From contig NC_079887.1 of the NCBI RefSeq assembly GCF_029227915.1, positions 23,433,650 through 23,497,649 on the forward strand: a DNA stretch of 64,000 nt, read 5' to 3'. Both the position numbers and the translations under genes were made by a program. This document shows positions 11,227 through 23,099 of the stretch, piece after piece. Below the pieces are notes generated by a model that was given only the letters and a program-made list of their open reading frames with translations, was not told where the DNA came from and ran no database searches. Numbering within the stretch: the first letter of the stretch is position 1; every line of letters begins with the position of its first letter. The DNA comes from Hydractinia symbiolongicarpus (lineage: Eukaryota > Cnidaria > Hydrozoa > Anthoathecata > Hydractiniidae).

Positions 11227-11980
11227 TTTCGTGCGCGCTGCATTAATTTATTATTGTGCAAGTTCATGCACATGGTCATGAACACAAATGGTCACATAAA
11301 CTTTTATCTCTCACAGGTCATTGATGCTTTACAACAAAGACTTTAAAACACAATGTTTTTCTAATTTTTGAGTTTTTATTTGTTGAATAAATGTTGAATG
11401 AGAAATTTCCTAAATGATCGAGTTTCAAATCCTGGCAGGAGGTAATAGGAACAAAGGTAATCACTTTCTTTGACGTTGCAGCTTTGGTTTCTGCAAATTT
11501 GATGTGCACATGTAGTAGTCAAAAGATGACATGACAAAAGAATTGATAGATAGTTGGTGTTTTTAGAATTCTATATAATTTAAGAACATTGTGTTCTGCA
11601 TTTCTTGATCAAATATTACAACTACTTTTACTTCATAAATTACTGAGCACTTGAATTCGGAATTTTTAACCAGGGCTCTAATAATCTCCTTCGAAACTCT
11701 AAGTCTACTGAATCCCTTACAAAAAAGTGCTTTAATATCTCTACAAAAAAATGTCACTCTTAGTTGACCTTGTCTCATACAAAAAAAACAACGACACTCA
11801 AGTATGCCTTAAAAACAACAGCACTCTATAAGTCTACTATGTTTTTCACAAAAAAACAGTGCTCAGTGATTTGCATTAACAATCTTGGAAAAAAAATGAA
11901 ATAAATATCACATGTATGTGCTTACTTATAAGCTTTTAAAAAGTATTTCTTATGCATGCAATTCTCGATTATTTATATAT
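11227..11980. other. No gene supported
   Basis: AT-rich sequence with several short open frames lacking clean splice sites. A minus-strand stretch near 11400-11500 (FAETKAATSKKVITFVP) has an acceptor-like site but no good donor, so it was not called. Confidence 0.4.
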
Positions 11981-11983
11981 ATA

Positions 11984-12140
11984 CAGTATTCTCTACAATT
12001 AACGGACACTTCAGGCGTACACCTCTGATTAACGGACACTTAAGGCGTACACCTCTGATTAGCGGACACTTTGGTCATACACTGGTTGTTTTCTAGTCAA
12101 AGTCTCATAAAAAACTTTCCATAAAGCGGACATTTAATTA
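11984..12140 (+). mobile_element. Pogo/Tigger-like transposon end remnant
   Basis: The start TACAGTATTCTCTACAATTA followed by repeated units of about 30 bp, each with TTAACGGACACTT or TTAGCGGACACTT (12000-12070), resembles the terminal and subterminal repeats of pogo/Tigger DNA transposons. AAAGCGGACATTT recurs at 12123. No transposase and no matching right end were found. Family assignment is by motif resemblance only. Confidence 0.4.
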
Positions 12141-12830
12141 CAGTACAGTCTGAATGTAATCTGCCCGTACACGCTAATATCACACCTTTGCGTGGAGGAC
12201 GGCAGTCGTTTGTCTTTTGTTATAAGCGATTTGCGAGTATATATTTGTGTGTTAAAAAACAATGCGCTCGCGAAGAAATATCGGAGCAATTATATCTATA
12301 TTATAATGCCCGTATCATCTGTCTGTCTGTATGTCACGCAAAATGGTAGCTTAGCTGCGCAATAGCGAGAAGCACGAAATGCGGTATAAAAAGGATGTGC
12401 GAACCCGTGGATTTTCCATGGGCTAACGACTAGTTTCTTCTAATAGCGAGATGCATTGTGTAAATGTATTGATAAGCTATTCCCTTAAGTGTTAGCGTGA
12501 AGTAATTAAATAATAAAAATCTTTCGCGAAGTTTTATAATACATTGCACGAGAATGTATTGTTGATTTAATTACTTAAAAAGATTCCACCGTGTTTAATC
12601 TAAGAAACATACGAGAAGCATTGTTCACAGCTATTAAATGCCGCTTTTCGTTTTTAAACTTTTAAAATGCGATTTAAAAAAACATTTCTATTGCCGCTTT
12701 TCGATTTTAAACTTTTAAAATACGATTAAAAAAACATTTCTATCGCCGCTTTTCGTTTTTAAACTTTTAAAATGCGATCTAAAAAAACATTTCTATCGCC
12801 GCTTTAAAAAAACATTTCTATACACAAAAA
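12141..12830 (+). mobile_element. 53-bp tandem-repeat transposon, copy 1 (with nested insertion)
   Basis: About 550 bases align with 54895-55530 in reverse orientation, from ACAGTCTGAATGTAATCT at the left through TTGATAAGCTATTCCCTTAA to a tail of four 52-53-bp units (starts near 12641, 12694, 12746, 12799; unit includes CCGCTTTTCG, AAACTTTTAAAATGCGAT, AAAAAACATTTCTAT). A third, partial copy with only the repeat tail is at 44820-45060. It has no coding capacity, so it is non-autonomous; class not established. Confidence 0.75.
12295..12433 (+). mobile_element. 139-bp Helitron-like non-autonomous element
   Basis: This segment is absent from the paralogous repeat at 54895-55530, which reads straight across (AATTATA|TTTCTTGTAATAGC on the matching strand), so the insertion ends are exact. 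It starts with TC, ends with CTAG, and sits between A and T with no target duplication. A hairpin (CCCGTGG at 12404-12410, CCATGGG at 12416-12422, one G:T pair) lies 11 bases before the end. These are the defining features of Helitron termini. Confidence 0.8.
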
Positions 12831-13429
12831 TGTTTTTCTAACATTCATTTTAAACATTTACAACTTTTGTGTCCAGCTTCAATTTTCTTTATTAACTACT
12901 TTATCAGCTTGTCATGGCATATAGAACTAAACGATCTCAATAAAGAGGAAAGAGAAACTCTTCCCTCTATTAAGGAGAGACTAGAGATTGTTGAGATAAA
13001 TAGCAGAAAACAACAATTTATTAAAAACTTATTTAAAATCAAATCAAATGTAAAAACAAATGTGAAGCGATTTTAAACAATTATGAAAGTGTGAGGGAAA
13101 AAGATGAATTCCTTTGTTTACATTTTCAGCGGTATATATATATATATTCTTTCGGTTCTGGTATCTGCATAGAAGGAAAAAGATAGGTGCACTAAAGTAA
13201 AGCAAATTAATTTTCAGTCTATTTCGTTATACAAAGGCATTGTTAGGGCAATAAATGAATTTAAATAAATCAGAAGACATCACTCTAAACTTGATATATA
13301 GCTGTACTTTAAAAACTCTAACAATGTTTCTGTGACCAAATCCTAGCTATTTTTCTCTGTTACGCAAACGCAAGAGTCAAAGAGCTCGCTACTGAAAAGT
13401 AAATAAATAACGCCATCATGCAGGATATA

Positions 13430-13545
13430 AATTGGGTTTATGTAGGTCAAGATTAGCATTATACTCTAGGACTTCCCATCTAAGCCATGCCCCCTTCTGG
13501 ATATATTAGACAGAGTATATATTTGTGAGGCTAGCTGTGCAAAAC
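13430..13545 (+). mobile_element. SINE family B, 3' fragment
   Basis: ACTCTAGGACTTCCCATCTAAGCCATG, then TTAGACAGAGTATA and TTTGTGAGGCTAGC, match the 3' part of the full copy at 62040-62400. The tRNA-like head is missing. Confidence 0.7.
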
Positions 13546-13896
13546 ATTCTGTTTATCTCTCTTTTTGCTTGTACAAAAGTACACAAGTTTTGCAGCAGTT
13601 AAACTTTTATAAAAAAAACAGAGCAATACTATTTTTATTAATACTACTTACGTGACCAAATTGAAATTTTTGTTATGAGGCATGATCTGCAGGGTTTTTT
13701 TAGAAATAGATTGCATATTTCATATGCATATGCTTCGCAAGTCCATGTATCAAATATTTCAGTTTCGTCACGCGCCATATTTGTTGCTTTTTAAAAACAA
13801 GTCTGTGTTTTTTTCCCGCGAAAAATTAACACAGACCCTCGCCCTTGCGCTGGCTTTATCCGTCTTCTTCCAAGACATGGCTTAGCTGACTATATG

Positions 13897-13985
13897 CACT
13901 AGTCAGCATATAGTCAGCATCTATCTATCAGCATATAGTCAGCATATAGTCAGCATATAGTCAGCATCTATCTATCTATCTCTAG
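13897..13985. repeat. Minisatellite of 'atagtcagcat' with ATCT repeats
   Basis: About six copies of an 11-bp unit ATAGTCAGCAT are interspersed with CTATCTAT runs and end in (CTAT)n. Confidence 0.85.
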
Positions 13986-15285
13986 CAAAATTAGTATTTC
14001 TGATAGGATAAGTTAGCGGATTTAGCTATGGTGTACTAGTGTAAATACACCAACAAAAATTCTGCTAAAAAAATTAAGGTGTATCTCTGTGAGCCTTTTT
14101 CTCTCTGATTTTTACGCCCATTATTAAAAAGAACTAGAATTAGGTGCATTTAAATATAATTTTGAAACTTTTGTTCAGGATCGATTTAATGGCTTGGTAT
14201 TGGTAAATACCCACAAAAAGATGAAAATAAATTTAGATGACGTAATCGATATGCAGGCAATAAAATATCCAAAAAGACTTAAAATGTTAGATATCCTGAA
14301 CGACGATTAAAAGTGTAACAGTATAAATCAGAATAAATCTTGTATATTATTATCTGTTGTTTAAATGTCCCCGTATATAAATTCCCTAAAAATAATAAGG
14401 CATGAGACCAATTTTTTTAAAAACAACATTTTAGTTACCCAAGTTGTATAAAAACATTCCAAAATATAATCTTCGTCAGCTAAAAAACTAAAAAAACCAC
14501 CTACACCTACTTAGCAAAGATGAGTCTGAGAGATGATTTTAAGCTATTTTAGCCGTATAAGGGCGTTTAAGGGCGTTGGATTCCAGGGCTCCGCCCTTGA
14601 CCCATTGGGGGCTCACAACGCCCCCCAAACCCCCAGTTGCAAAATTACCGCCTTGGCAGGCGGTGAAGTCTCTTCTAGGCTTTTTTACACCAGTCAATCC
14701 GCCCCTGGGATTAACAGGTGACAAATTACCGAAAACTCATAACAACAAATTCTACGATCTTGGAGATAATATTACGAGATCGATTTTTATAAAAAAAAAC
14801 AATGTTTCTTCTACTTTTAATCACAAACTAACGCAAAATTTTAGAAGTATTGAAAAAGATTGACGGGCCTTTGCTCAAAAGTATCAAATAGGATTTTTTA
14901 AGTTAAAAATGCTCTTTAAAGTTAAGAAACATCCAGGCTAACTAAATTATATATTTTTTATTATAACAACTTATTGATTGATATTTATCTCGCCGTCCGA
15001 CATACAAAAAGAGACAACAGGTCCTGAGATGGAGGTTGAACAGCAGAAATTTTTACCAGCCAATCAGATTTCAGGATTTCGATTTTTTATTCAGCTCAGT
15101 GTGTTTAAGTAAAAATCCATATCAAAATTGTTTATCAGAAAAACGCGGACAGCAGAGAGAACGTCAACACATCTACTTCTTTCAACTTAATTTGTGACGT
15201 AAAGGAAACGTGTCTAAATTATTTTTTTTATGTTTTATTCGCCCACAGCTAGTGAAAAATAAAGGGATATGAACTGTATTGAACA

Positions 15286-15400
15286 TACCGTAATAATTCG
15301 AACTAACAATTTTTCCAATAAATGCACCCCCTAATTGACGCCGTCTTATGATAAATGCACAATCTTTACAGGGCGTTTATTCGAAAATGACAAAAATGTT
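15286..15400. mobile_element. Fragment of MITE with 'taccgtaat' end
   Basis: It begins TACCGTAATAATTCGAA and contains AATAAATGCACCCCCTAATTGACGCC and GGGCGTTTATTCGAA, matching the element at 62580-62827. The right terminal repeat is not recognisable. Confidence 0.5.
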
Positions 15401-15695
15401 GAAATTCACACAAACTTAACGTGAATGTTAAATAAGGAAATTCATAAATCCATTCGAAATTTCCAAATAGAAAGATGGCACCAGCTCTTTATATAATTGA
15501 CGATGACGATAAAAAATAAGGAGGGGTGTTATTAACTGTATATATTAAAATTTCATGTAAAATTGTATCCCATGTATAAATGCATTGTCAAATATAAAAG
15601 AACGTGAAGAATGTGAATTTTGTTTAAGGAATTGAGGTAAAGTTAGGTATAGTTCCATGTTATGCGATTTAAGGATATTTAAAGAAAGTCAGACA

Positions 15696-18600
15696 TCACT
15701 TTCCCGAATTGGCATAAGTTGGGCCCGACATTGCTGCCCCTAAATCTTCGCTGAGCTCAGCAATTTTATCGGGGTTGTTGTAATGTGTAACTGACTCGGC
15801 CATGGCTTTGCCTCTCTTTCGCGGTTGATCGCTTTTGAATATACCCGAGCCAACAAACACACCATCCACGCCAAGTTGCATCAACAAAGACACATCGGCC
15901 GGAGTAGCTGAAATAAAATTGATTGAATTTAGTTGAACTGGTGAATGAACGAGTGAACGAACAAACGAACGGAGCGAAAAGAACGAACGTAACGAAACGA
16001 AACGAACAAACAAATTGAACGAGTTAACTAACGAACGAAAGAACCAAACAAACAAACAAATCCTACCTAGACCACCTGCAGCAAAATTAACGACGGGTAA
16101 TCGTCCCATTTCTGCAGTCTTCTTCAACAAGTCAAAGGGAACTTGCAATTCTTTCGCATACGTATATAACTCAGTACTGTCCATTCCCATGGCTCGTTTT
16201 ATTTGAGCACGTATAGATCGGGCGTGACGAACTGCTTCTTTGACATCCCCTACAAAAATTAACAGCTGTGTATTTTGTTCCACTGCGTGTACAATCAAGT
16301 AACGCGTTGTATATCAAACTTATATTTCTTCTAGAAGCGACAAGGTGAAAACACACCTAAGAAAAAGCTTGAAACAAGGTTTCAGCAACAACGGAGTGAA
16401 CATCTGTTCACTATCGCTTCCTTTCTTTAGCAGTTTCAAAAAAAATAAAAAAATCTGGTTTCCCCTTTTTGTAGCTGGTGTAATTGTAACTTTATTCTAT
16501 AAATGTGCTGTTTACATTTGCTAACTTTCAAGATTCGCCGAATCTCCATTTAATTTTTTACTTAATAGTGGCAACAAACATTCCCAATAGAGGTTTCCGA
16601 GTTTTGTGTGAGCTGGGATATGGGCTTAACGCCAGTTTTAAATTGATGTTTTCTAACCACGACAACCAGGTGCCTATTTCGGTCCCAGAAAACACGAATG
16701 GAATTCGCGTACACATTTATTTACACGACTTAAAAAATAAGAGAAAGAGTTACCTGTCCCCGCTTCACCTTTTGTTCTTATCATGGCGGCGCCCTCACTT
16801 ATGCGCCTTAACGCCTCACCCAAGTCACGTGCACCACATACGAAAGGGACGGTGAAAGGATGTTTGTCCACGTGATTCACTTCATCAGCTGGCGAAAGTA
16901 CTACATGAAGAAAATGCATATATTAAATACACTTTTCATAGTCACCTTATAATCTAACATGTTCTTCTTCCCCCGACCCCCTCAGCATCTGTGGCCAAAG
17001 TAGTGTCTGCTTTATAAAAAGACGTTCGCTGTAGAGCTTTAAAAACTTACGATGAGATAAAAATTTCGATTTAGATGTAGGCAAAATTCCCTAGCTAATT
17101 ATTTTTATTAAAAAACCCAAAACGTTAACTCTGTAAACTACTATTTTAAATTATTTAAAACACGTATTTTCGTAAACCATGTCATCATTTAAAGATCAAT
17201 CTCGTTGACCAGCAGTCACGCTCGCTAAAAAATAGGAGTGCCGAGGAACCGAATCCACTCTTTTGAGTATTAAAAACAAAAGAGTTATTTCGAATTTTTT
17301 CCAGTAAAGATATTCTCAAGAGAAATCAAAATAAACGTAACCGCGTGTGCTCAGATTTATTTCCCGCCGAATTCCCCGTTCAATTTGCCCAGTGGAAACC
17401 CGCCTTTTAGTCTTTTTCACTTTAGCATCCAAATTCGAGCACAAATATTGGTTAGGTTTTCTAGGGACAATTTTAAAATGCTAAAAGTTTGACACGTCAC
17501 TATTGGTTTCATAACAAAAACATTCATTATCAAAGTAGTGGATTGCCGCAGTTGCTGTTTTTAGTAACTCCCCCCCTAAATGAAAATTTTTAACTTTTCA
17601 GGGACATTAATATTAAGTAAGTATATCAGGTTTTTCTCTAAGCTGGAATAATTCTAAGTATTTCTAATTTTCCTGATAGCTGGTTTTCTCTGAGGCAAAA
17701 TTAATATCCTGAGAACACTAGTTAGTCAACTGGACATTTCCAAGTAGTGACGTCATTAAACATTTTTTGACACCACAAAACTACGTCAACGGCTGGATAA
17801 ATAAAGTATAGTTAGTTTATATTTACACTAGCTTATTAGCCTGTGAAAAATCCACTTAGGTAAGAGAACAATGGAAAAAAATTCTTTGGTTGAATTTTCA
17901 GCAAGAAGCCATCAATACACAAAATTATATTTTTTGTATTTACTTACTCGTTGCTTTTACTGTATACAGATCGGATCAAAATAATGTATGGGATTTCTTG
18001 CTCAACAGAAAAACACCAAAAATATTTTTTTAGAAAATTGTTCACCTGTCACCTCTATATGTAGAGCTTAAAACAGTGATCAAGAAAACGTATAGGATCA
18101 TGTACTTTTAACGAATGGTTGAAGAGGTATTGGGGTTTAAAGGTATTTCGATGACTTCGTTAACCGGTGTATTTCAAAACGAGTGGTTTGAGCAAGTTTT
18201 GGGGAAATTACTCAATTTGGTCTTTGGTGGATCTTAGTTACCCACGCAGGAGATGACGTAAAGTCATTTCAATCAGTTTCCAAGTTATTTAGCCTCAAAC
18301 TTGAAAGTGGCATCACCAATCTTATTTAACGTACTAAAGATAAAGCTTTCTAAATGGCAGGAAAATTTTATAGTCGTCGTTTTATAGAAAGAAAATGTTA
18401 AAAAATATTTGAGCGTTACAGGCTTTTCGTACTATAATAGATTTTTCTTTGTAAAAAATAATGAGACAAATAAAAAACTAATTTAAAAAATAAATCTAGC
18501 ACAAAACGTAATAATTAGGCTCCTCTCGAGACAAACTTGAAATCAAAACATAAGGCTACCTTCAGACTCATCGATCATATCAACTCCCAGACTTTGTAAG

Positions 18601-20300
18601 ATTTGAGCTTCTGCAAAATGACCGATACGACACTTCGCCATCACTGGGATGGTAACAGCGCTGATGATTTCCTTGATCATCTGAAATATTCAACACAAAA
18701 TTAATATGGCGACTTGCAACATCGCGGGTCATACAACTTAAGTTTGGGTGGAGATAAAACCGTTTATTTCTTAAAATTACACTAGTTCGTAAAACAACAC
18801 CCCCATGGAAAACTTTTCATTGTAGTAGCAATATTTCCTACTCACTCCTAATACTATTTCTGTTATTAGATAAAAGTTGGTGACTTAGAGAAAAGAGTTT
18901 GATTGGGAAAGTATTCTGCGATCACGAATAGTACAGTAGGTTTATTATTAATCATCATTCAAGCGAGCACAAAAAGGAATGTCACGGTTAAAACAAGATC
19001 TTCAAACAAAATATCTCTATATCTTAGCATAAGAATACGTGGCCTAATATGCCTATTAGTGAGCCAACATGGACGTACACACTGCAAGAAAAGTGACACC
19101 ACGAGGGAAAAAATGGGGCGAGCATGACTAAAATGTAATGACAGAGTTTTTTCTTGTTTAAACAAAGTACATTTCCTGAAATTTTAATAACTCAATAAAA
19201 CACTTTTCCATTGCTTGAGTGTAACCTGGATCGAATAAAACTGGATCGTTCCATATTGAACAAAATAATTAACATCTCTCAACACAATAGACAGTATAAG
19301 ATTCAATGAAGCAAAAATACAGGATAGATAAAAAAAGAAGGAAAAAGTCAGTTTTTACTAACTTTGGGATCCGACATTCTAGCAATGCCTCCGTCTCTTC
19401 GTATATCAGCTGGCACTCTCTCCAGGGCCATAACAGCACAAGCCTTGAAATATAAAAGCATATGATCAACCATTTTCATGAATACTAACATTAGGAACCA
19501 AGCCTTTGTTTTATAAAATTTACTGTTTGTTTTTATCATACTTACACCGCACTCTTCAGCAATTCTTGCTTCATCTGGATTCGTCACATCCATTATTATT
19601 CCTCCCTTTGCCATTTGGGCCATACCTGCTTTGACCTTAAAAGTACCTAAACGAGTTTGAGTGCATTCTATAGTACTTGAAAGCACCTAAACAAGTTGGG
19701 ATGTCTATTCTATAGTTTCATAAAGGTCAACTCAAAAGACAAAATTGTGTATAAAAACGACAGTTTTAATATGCACTGTTTTGTATTATATAGTAATGGA
19801 ATTTTTTACAGTACGCATCAATCAGTTGTATTAGTCGAAATTTAAAGGAATTGATTTAATTTTAAAGAATTTAAATAAACAATTTTGTAATCCCAATTTG
19901 GAAGTTGTTGTTTCCTAAGCGTGGTACCCTGTAAATAATCATGATTTTTCGAATGCTGTTTCTGCTCACATTCTGCAATGGTAGGAAATAAAACAACGGT
20001 TCTGAAACAAATTACAACTATATGGCAAAATAGCTGACATCAGCAAGTATCGCCACCAATCATTTTTTTGCTATATTATATCCTTGCAAAGTTTTATCAA
20101 TATAGCTTAAGGCTTTCTAAAGTTATTTGAATTAATAGCGTTTGTAATATTTTTGTTAAAACCAGTCTGACATCACTTTAGGTGCCGTCCAACTCAAACT
20201 TACTTCTTGAAAGAAAAATCAATAATTGCAAATTACCTGTTTTAAAAGTGGCTTCATTGTCTTGTGGTTTTTTTAACTCAACTCCACCAATACCTTCCAT
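15696..20300 (-). CDS. PDX1: Pyridoxal 5'-phosphate synthase, PDX1/SNZ (PdxS) subunit
   Basis: The synthase subunit makes pyridoxal 5'-phosphate from a pentose phosphate, a triose phosphate and ammonia supplied by the PDX2 glutaminase; it is a (beta/alpha)8 barrel that forms dodecamers. Exons on the minus strand: 20237-20300, 19546-19646, 19363-19443, 18560-18680, 16754-16900, 16067-16249, 15696-15907. They sum to 909 nt (302 residues), normal for the family, with every join in frame. Hallmarks: [12 protein letters not shown] (22-33), GGIIMDV with D41, [15 protein letters not shown] (56-70), MAKCRIGH with K98, DESEVLSPADE (119-129), RTKGEAGTG with K166, NFAAGGLATPADV and [10 protein letters not shown]41, K98 and K166 correspond to Asp24, Lys81 and Lys149 of bacterial PdxS with one constant offset, so the enzyme looks active. 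An in-frame ATG at 20333 could add 11 residues. The C-terminal tail is divergent. No PDX2 is in the window. Confidence 0.95.
15948..16060. repeat. Degenerate GAAC/AAAC simple repeat in last PDX1 intron
   Basis: Runs of GAACGAACG, AACGAAACG and AAACAAACAAAC fill most of the 159-base intron between PDX1 exons 6 and 7. On the transcribed minus strand this is a TTCG-rich pyrimidine-biased tract. Confidence 0.8.
17800..18260 (+). repeat. Dispersed repeat R1, copy 2 (in PDX1 intron)
   Basis: Same orientation and block order as 1620-2000: CACTTAGGTAAGAGAACAAT, GTGATCAAGAAAACGTATAG, TTTCAAAACGAGTGG, TTTTGGGGAAATTACTCAATTT, TAGTTACCCACG. It lies in the 1.66-kb intron between PDX1 exons 5 and 4. Confidence 0.55.
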
Positions 20301-20399
20301 AGTTAAATTTGAAACTTCATCTAATGTAAACATAAATGTTGCAATGATTATGTATGCTGCACAGCGTTCAGTACAGTGAAGCAAAGTAATATACATTGG

Positions 20400-22800
20400 A
20401 ATTACATTTCACTTGCCCGAATTGTTTTTTTTCAAATCAGATAAACTTGTTAATGTCACATCCAGCTTATGAAGCAGATGCGCATGCAAGTGAAGTAAAT
20501 GTGCGTAGGTGAAGAGAAACAAGAAGAGAAGTTAAGATTGAAGCATGTAGTTCACAGTTGGAAATCAGTTGCATTACTTATCATAAACATAAATGGAGAA
20601 AGCTTTTTACAGATGAGTTTCAGAGTAATATTTTGACTAGAAAGGATAGTGCAAGAACAAGAAAAAGAAACTACAAAGTTTTCGAAATGTTCCGCAATTT
20701 ATTTTTTCAATCACAAAGAACATTATCCTGTCTCTGTTGCAACGTCACTGTAACGGCAAAACTTTTTGTTTTTATTCTTGTATGTCATTTTCAGATTTAT
20801 GATGTAAGATTGCATACTTTATAATGGCTTCAGAAAAAATTTTTTATGTCATGATTGTTATTTTGGTACGTTCATTTTCTTTCTTTATTTTTTTGTTTCA
20901 CTTGCGCGCATTGCATTACCTGCACACATGCACACTACATAAAAAAGATGCAGAATACCAAAAGATTTTATCTGCATCTGCCCCAAAGGTGTAACCCATA
21001 CTGAAGTGCTTCAAGAAAATTGTTTAAATAAAGTCAGTACATAGCTGATTATGCCCCACCTAATGTGGCATGACCTCTATTTGGAGCTGCTTCTGTCATT
21101 TTCACCTAAAGATAAGTATATTACATATATGGTAAGTTCAATATCAAGATGACTTCATAACTCGTTCAAAAAATCTTAAAAAAAAATTGCTTGTTTTCAA
21201 AACACACCAGGAGGTAACACAACATACCTCACAGCTTGATCAAATTTGATATAGTAAGTACAGTGGTTAACAGAAGATACACTGGTATAGACCAGGAACT
21301 ATTTGACATATGCATAAACTAATATTTCAGAATTCAATATTTTAATAATTTACAAAGTAAATACTGACAATGATAAAACACCACAAAAATGTTGACCCCT
21401 CAAGACAAGACACATTATTGGCAGCATAACATTGTACTGCATGTTGTGTCTTGACAGCAACTGATATAGCTTTGATTTATCTGAATTAAATATTTGTGGG
21501 TTATCCTTAGGGTGTAATACACCATTTTAGTGTAAAATACTGTTAAACAGGTATTTTTCAATAGCTGTTTAATAGATACCTAAAGTCTTAAAGATGGTAG
21601 CTGCGAGTAGATTCCAATTCGCAACAAAATAAAGCACCTGATAAAATACCAACTTCTTAGTAATTGTGAAGAAACAAGATTGCCTGAAACCATTGCACAC
21701 TTAAAAATGTACATGAGACATGAAACTATGATTACCAATTGCAGTTTTAACCAATCTACATTGAGGAATTTACTCTCGAAATTGAGCTGTTTGAAGGCAT
21801 AAGAAAACGAAATGAAATTTCTAATCTAGACCCATATGGATTATTTTTATTTTGAATGACAAAAACAAGAAATTAAATTACCTATTCATCCATGACTCTA
21901 TTAAACTTAGACGTGTATTATTATACAGTTTAATTTTGATATTTATCTTATCTTATCTTTATTTTTTATATTTGTACATCATGAAAGTTGAAAAAACTAA
22001 CTTGTGTATAATTTACCGTTATGACGCTTACTAAATGCAATAACAGTGCACTTTTTATGTGCCCAATGTTTACATGTCTGTTAAAATATACCAACACCTT
22101 TTCTGAAAACTCTACCAATTTTTAACTACAAGGACACACTTGGCTTTCATGCTACTGATTACTTTTAAACTTGCATTTACTTTTCACCCATTCTCTTTTA
22201 GTTTTTCCTTCCACTTCTTGAACTTTTTAACTAATTCTTCCATTAATTCTGCTATGAGAACTAAATTAACTTACAATAACCCCCATGGACACTCTGTTCT
22301 AAATCCCATCTACAGCGTTTTAAGACTAAAACAAACAATGGATTACTGAGTACACAGAGCCCTGATTTATGCCAAAATTTAAGTTAAATTTACCACTAAG
22401 TAATTTGTTAACCCTTACATGACTTCTAGCATTGCTGTACATAGACTAAATGATATTAGCCGCTCATCCAAACCTAACTTTTTAATAAACCACTAAATAA
22501 CTTTGTACTCATCGAAAGCTTTTTCTAAATCTACAACAGGGACACTTTTCCTGAAGCTGTCACCCTAGAACAAGACTAAATTGCATCCTCTAGATATCAA
22601 TTCTTTTTTTTACAGAATTTATCAATCACTCTCTCAATGAACTTTAATACTTGTTCAACCCTCTATAATTACCTCTAACACTTTATTCTCTAAAATGTCA
22701 GCCACTGGAGACTTCTAGGTAAGCTTAAGACTGGATTTTTTAAGGAATTCTTTTGTTTATCATCAAATTCTCGATGTTTTAAGTACTGGTTAATCTTTGC
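20400..22800. other. Upstream of PDX1, no gene supported
   Basis: AT-rich sequence containing the PDX1 5' flank. Open frames at 20558, 21852 and 22140 have no splice, motif or composition support. Confidence 0.4.
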
Positions 22801-22821
22801 AATTTAGCTAGCTGTTTAATT

Positions 22822-23095
22822 GTGGCGCTGTAGATTAGTGGGTATGTGGCGCCGTAGATATTGGTTATAGCTCTTGTACTCTGTGCGGGAGACCAGTGTT
22901 CGATTCTTCTTGACAGCGATTCAACCTGGGCAAGTGAATTTTACGCAGTTGGATGTTGGCGGGAGTTATCTAGTTAGAGTGCAGGGCCCTACTAATATTG
23001 GGTCTGCGTAGCTCAAAATGAGCATTAAATCCTCTAGGACTCTCTATCTAAGCCATGGCCCTCTTGGAAATAATAGACAGGATTAATCCTACTAA
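22822..23095 (+). mobile_element. tRNA-derived SINE, family B, copy 1
   Basis: The head GGCGCCGTAGAT..TGGTTATAGC, then GTGCGGGAGACC and GTTCGATTCTTC (B box), is followed by GGGTCTGCGTAGCTCAAAATG, TCTAGGACTCTC and AAATAATAGACAGG. The 5' end is partly duplicated (GTGGCGCTGTAGATTAGTGG just before). It aligns with 62040-62400. Confidence 0.8.
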
Positions 23096-23099
23096 CTAA

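Larger units (their letters stand above)
12831..15280. other. No gene supported
   Basis: AT-rich DNA with a TA microsatellite near 13135-13146, a SINE B fragment at 13430-13545, a minisatellite at 13897-13985 and a GC-rich patch at 14560-14720. The short open frames here have no splice or homology support. Confidence 0.4.
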
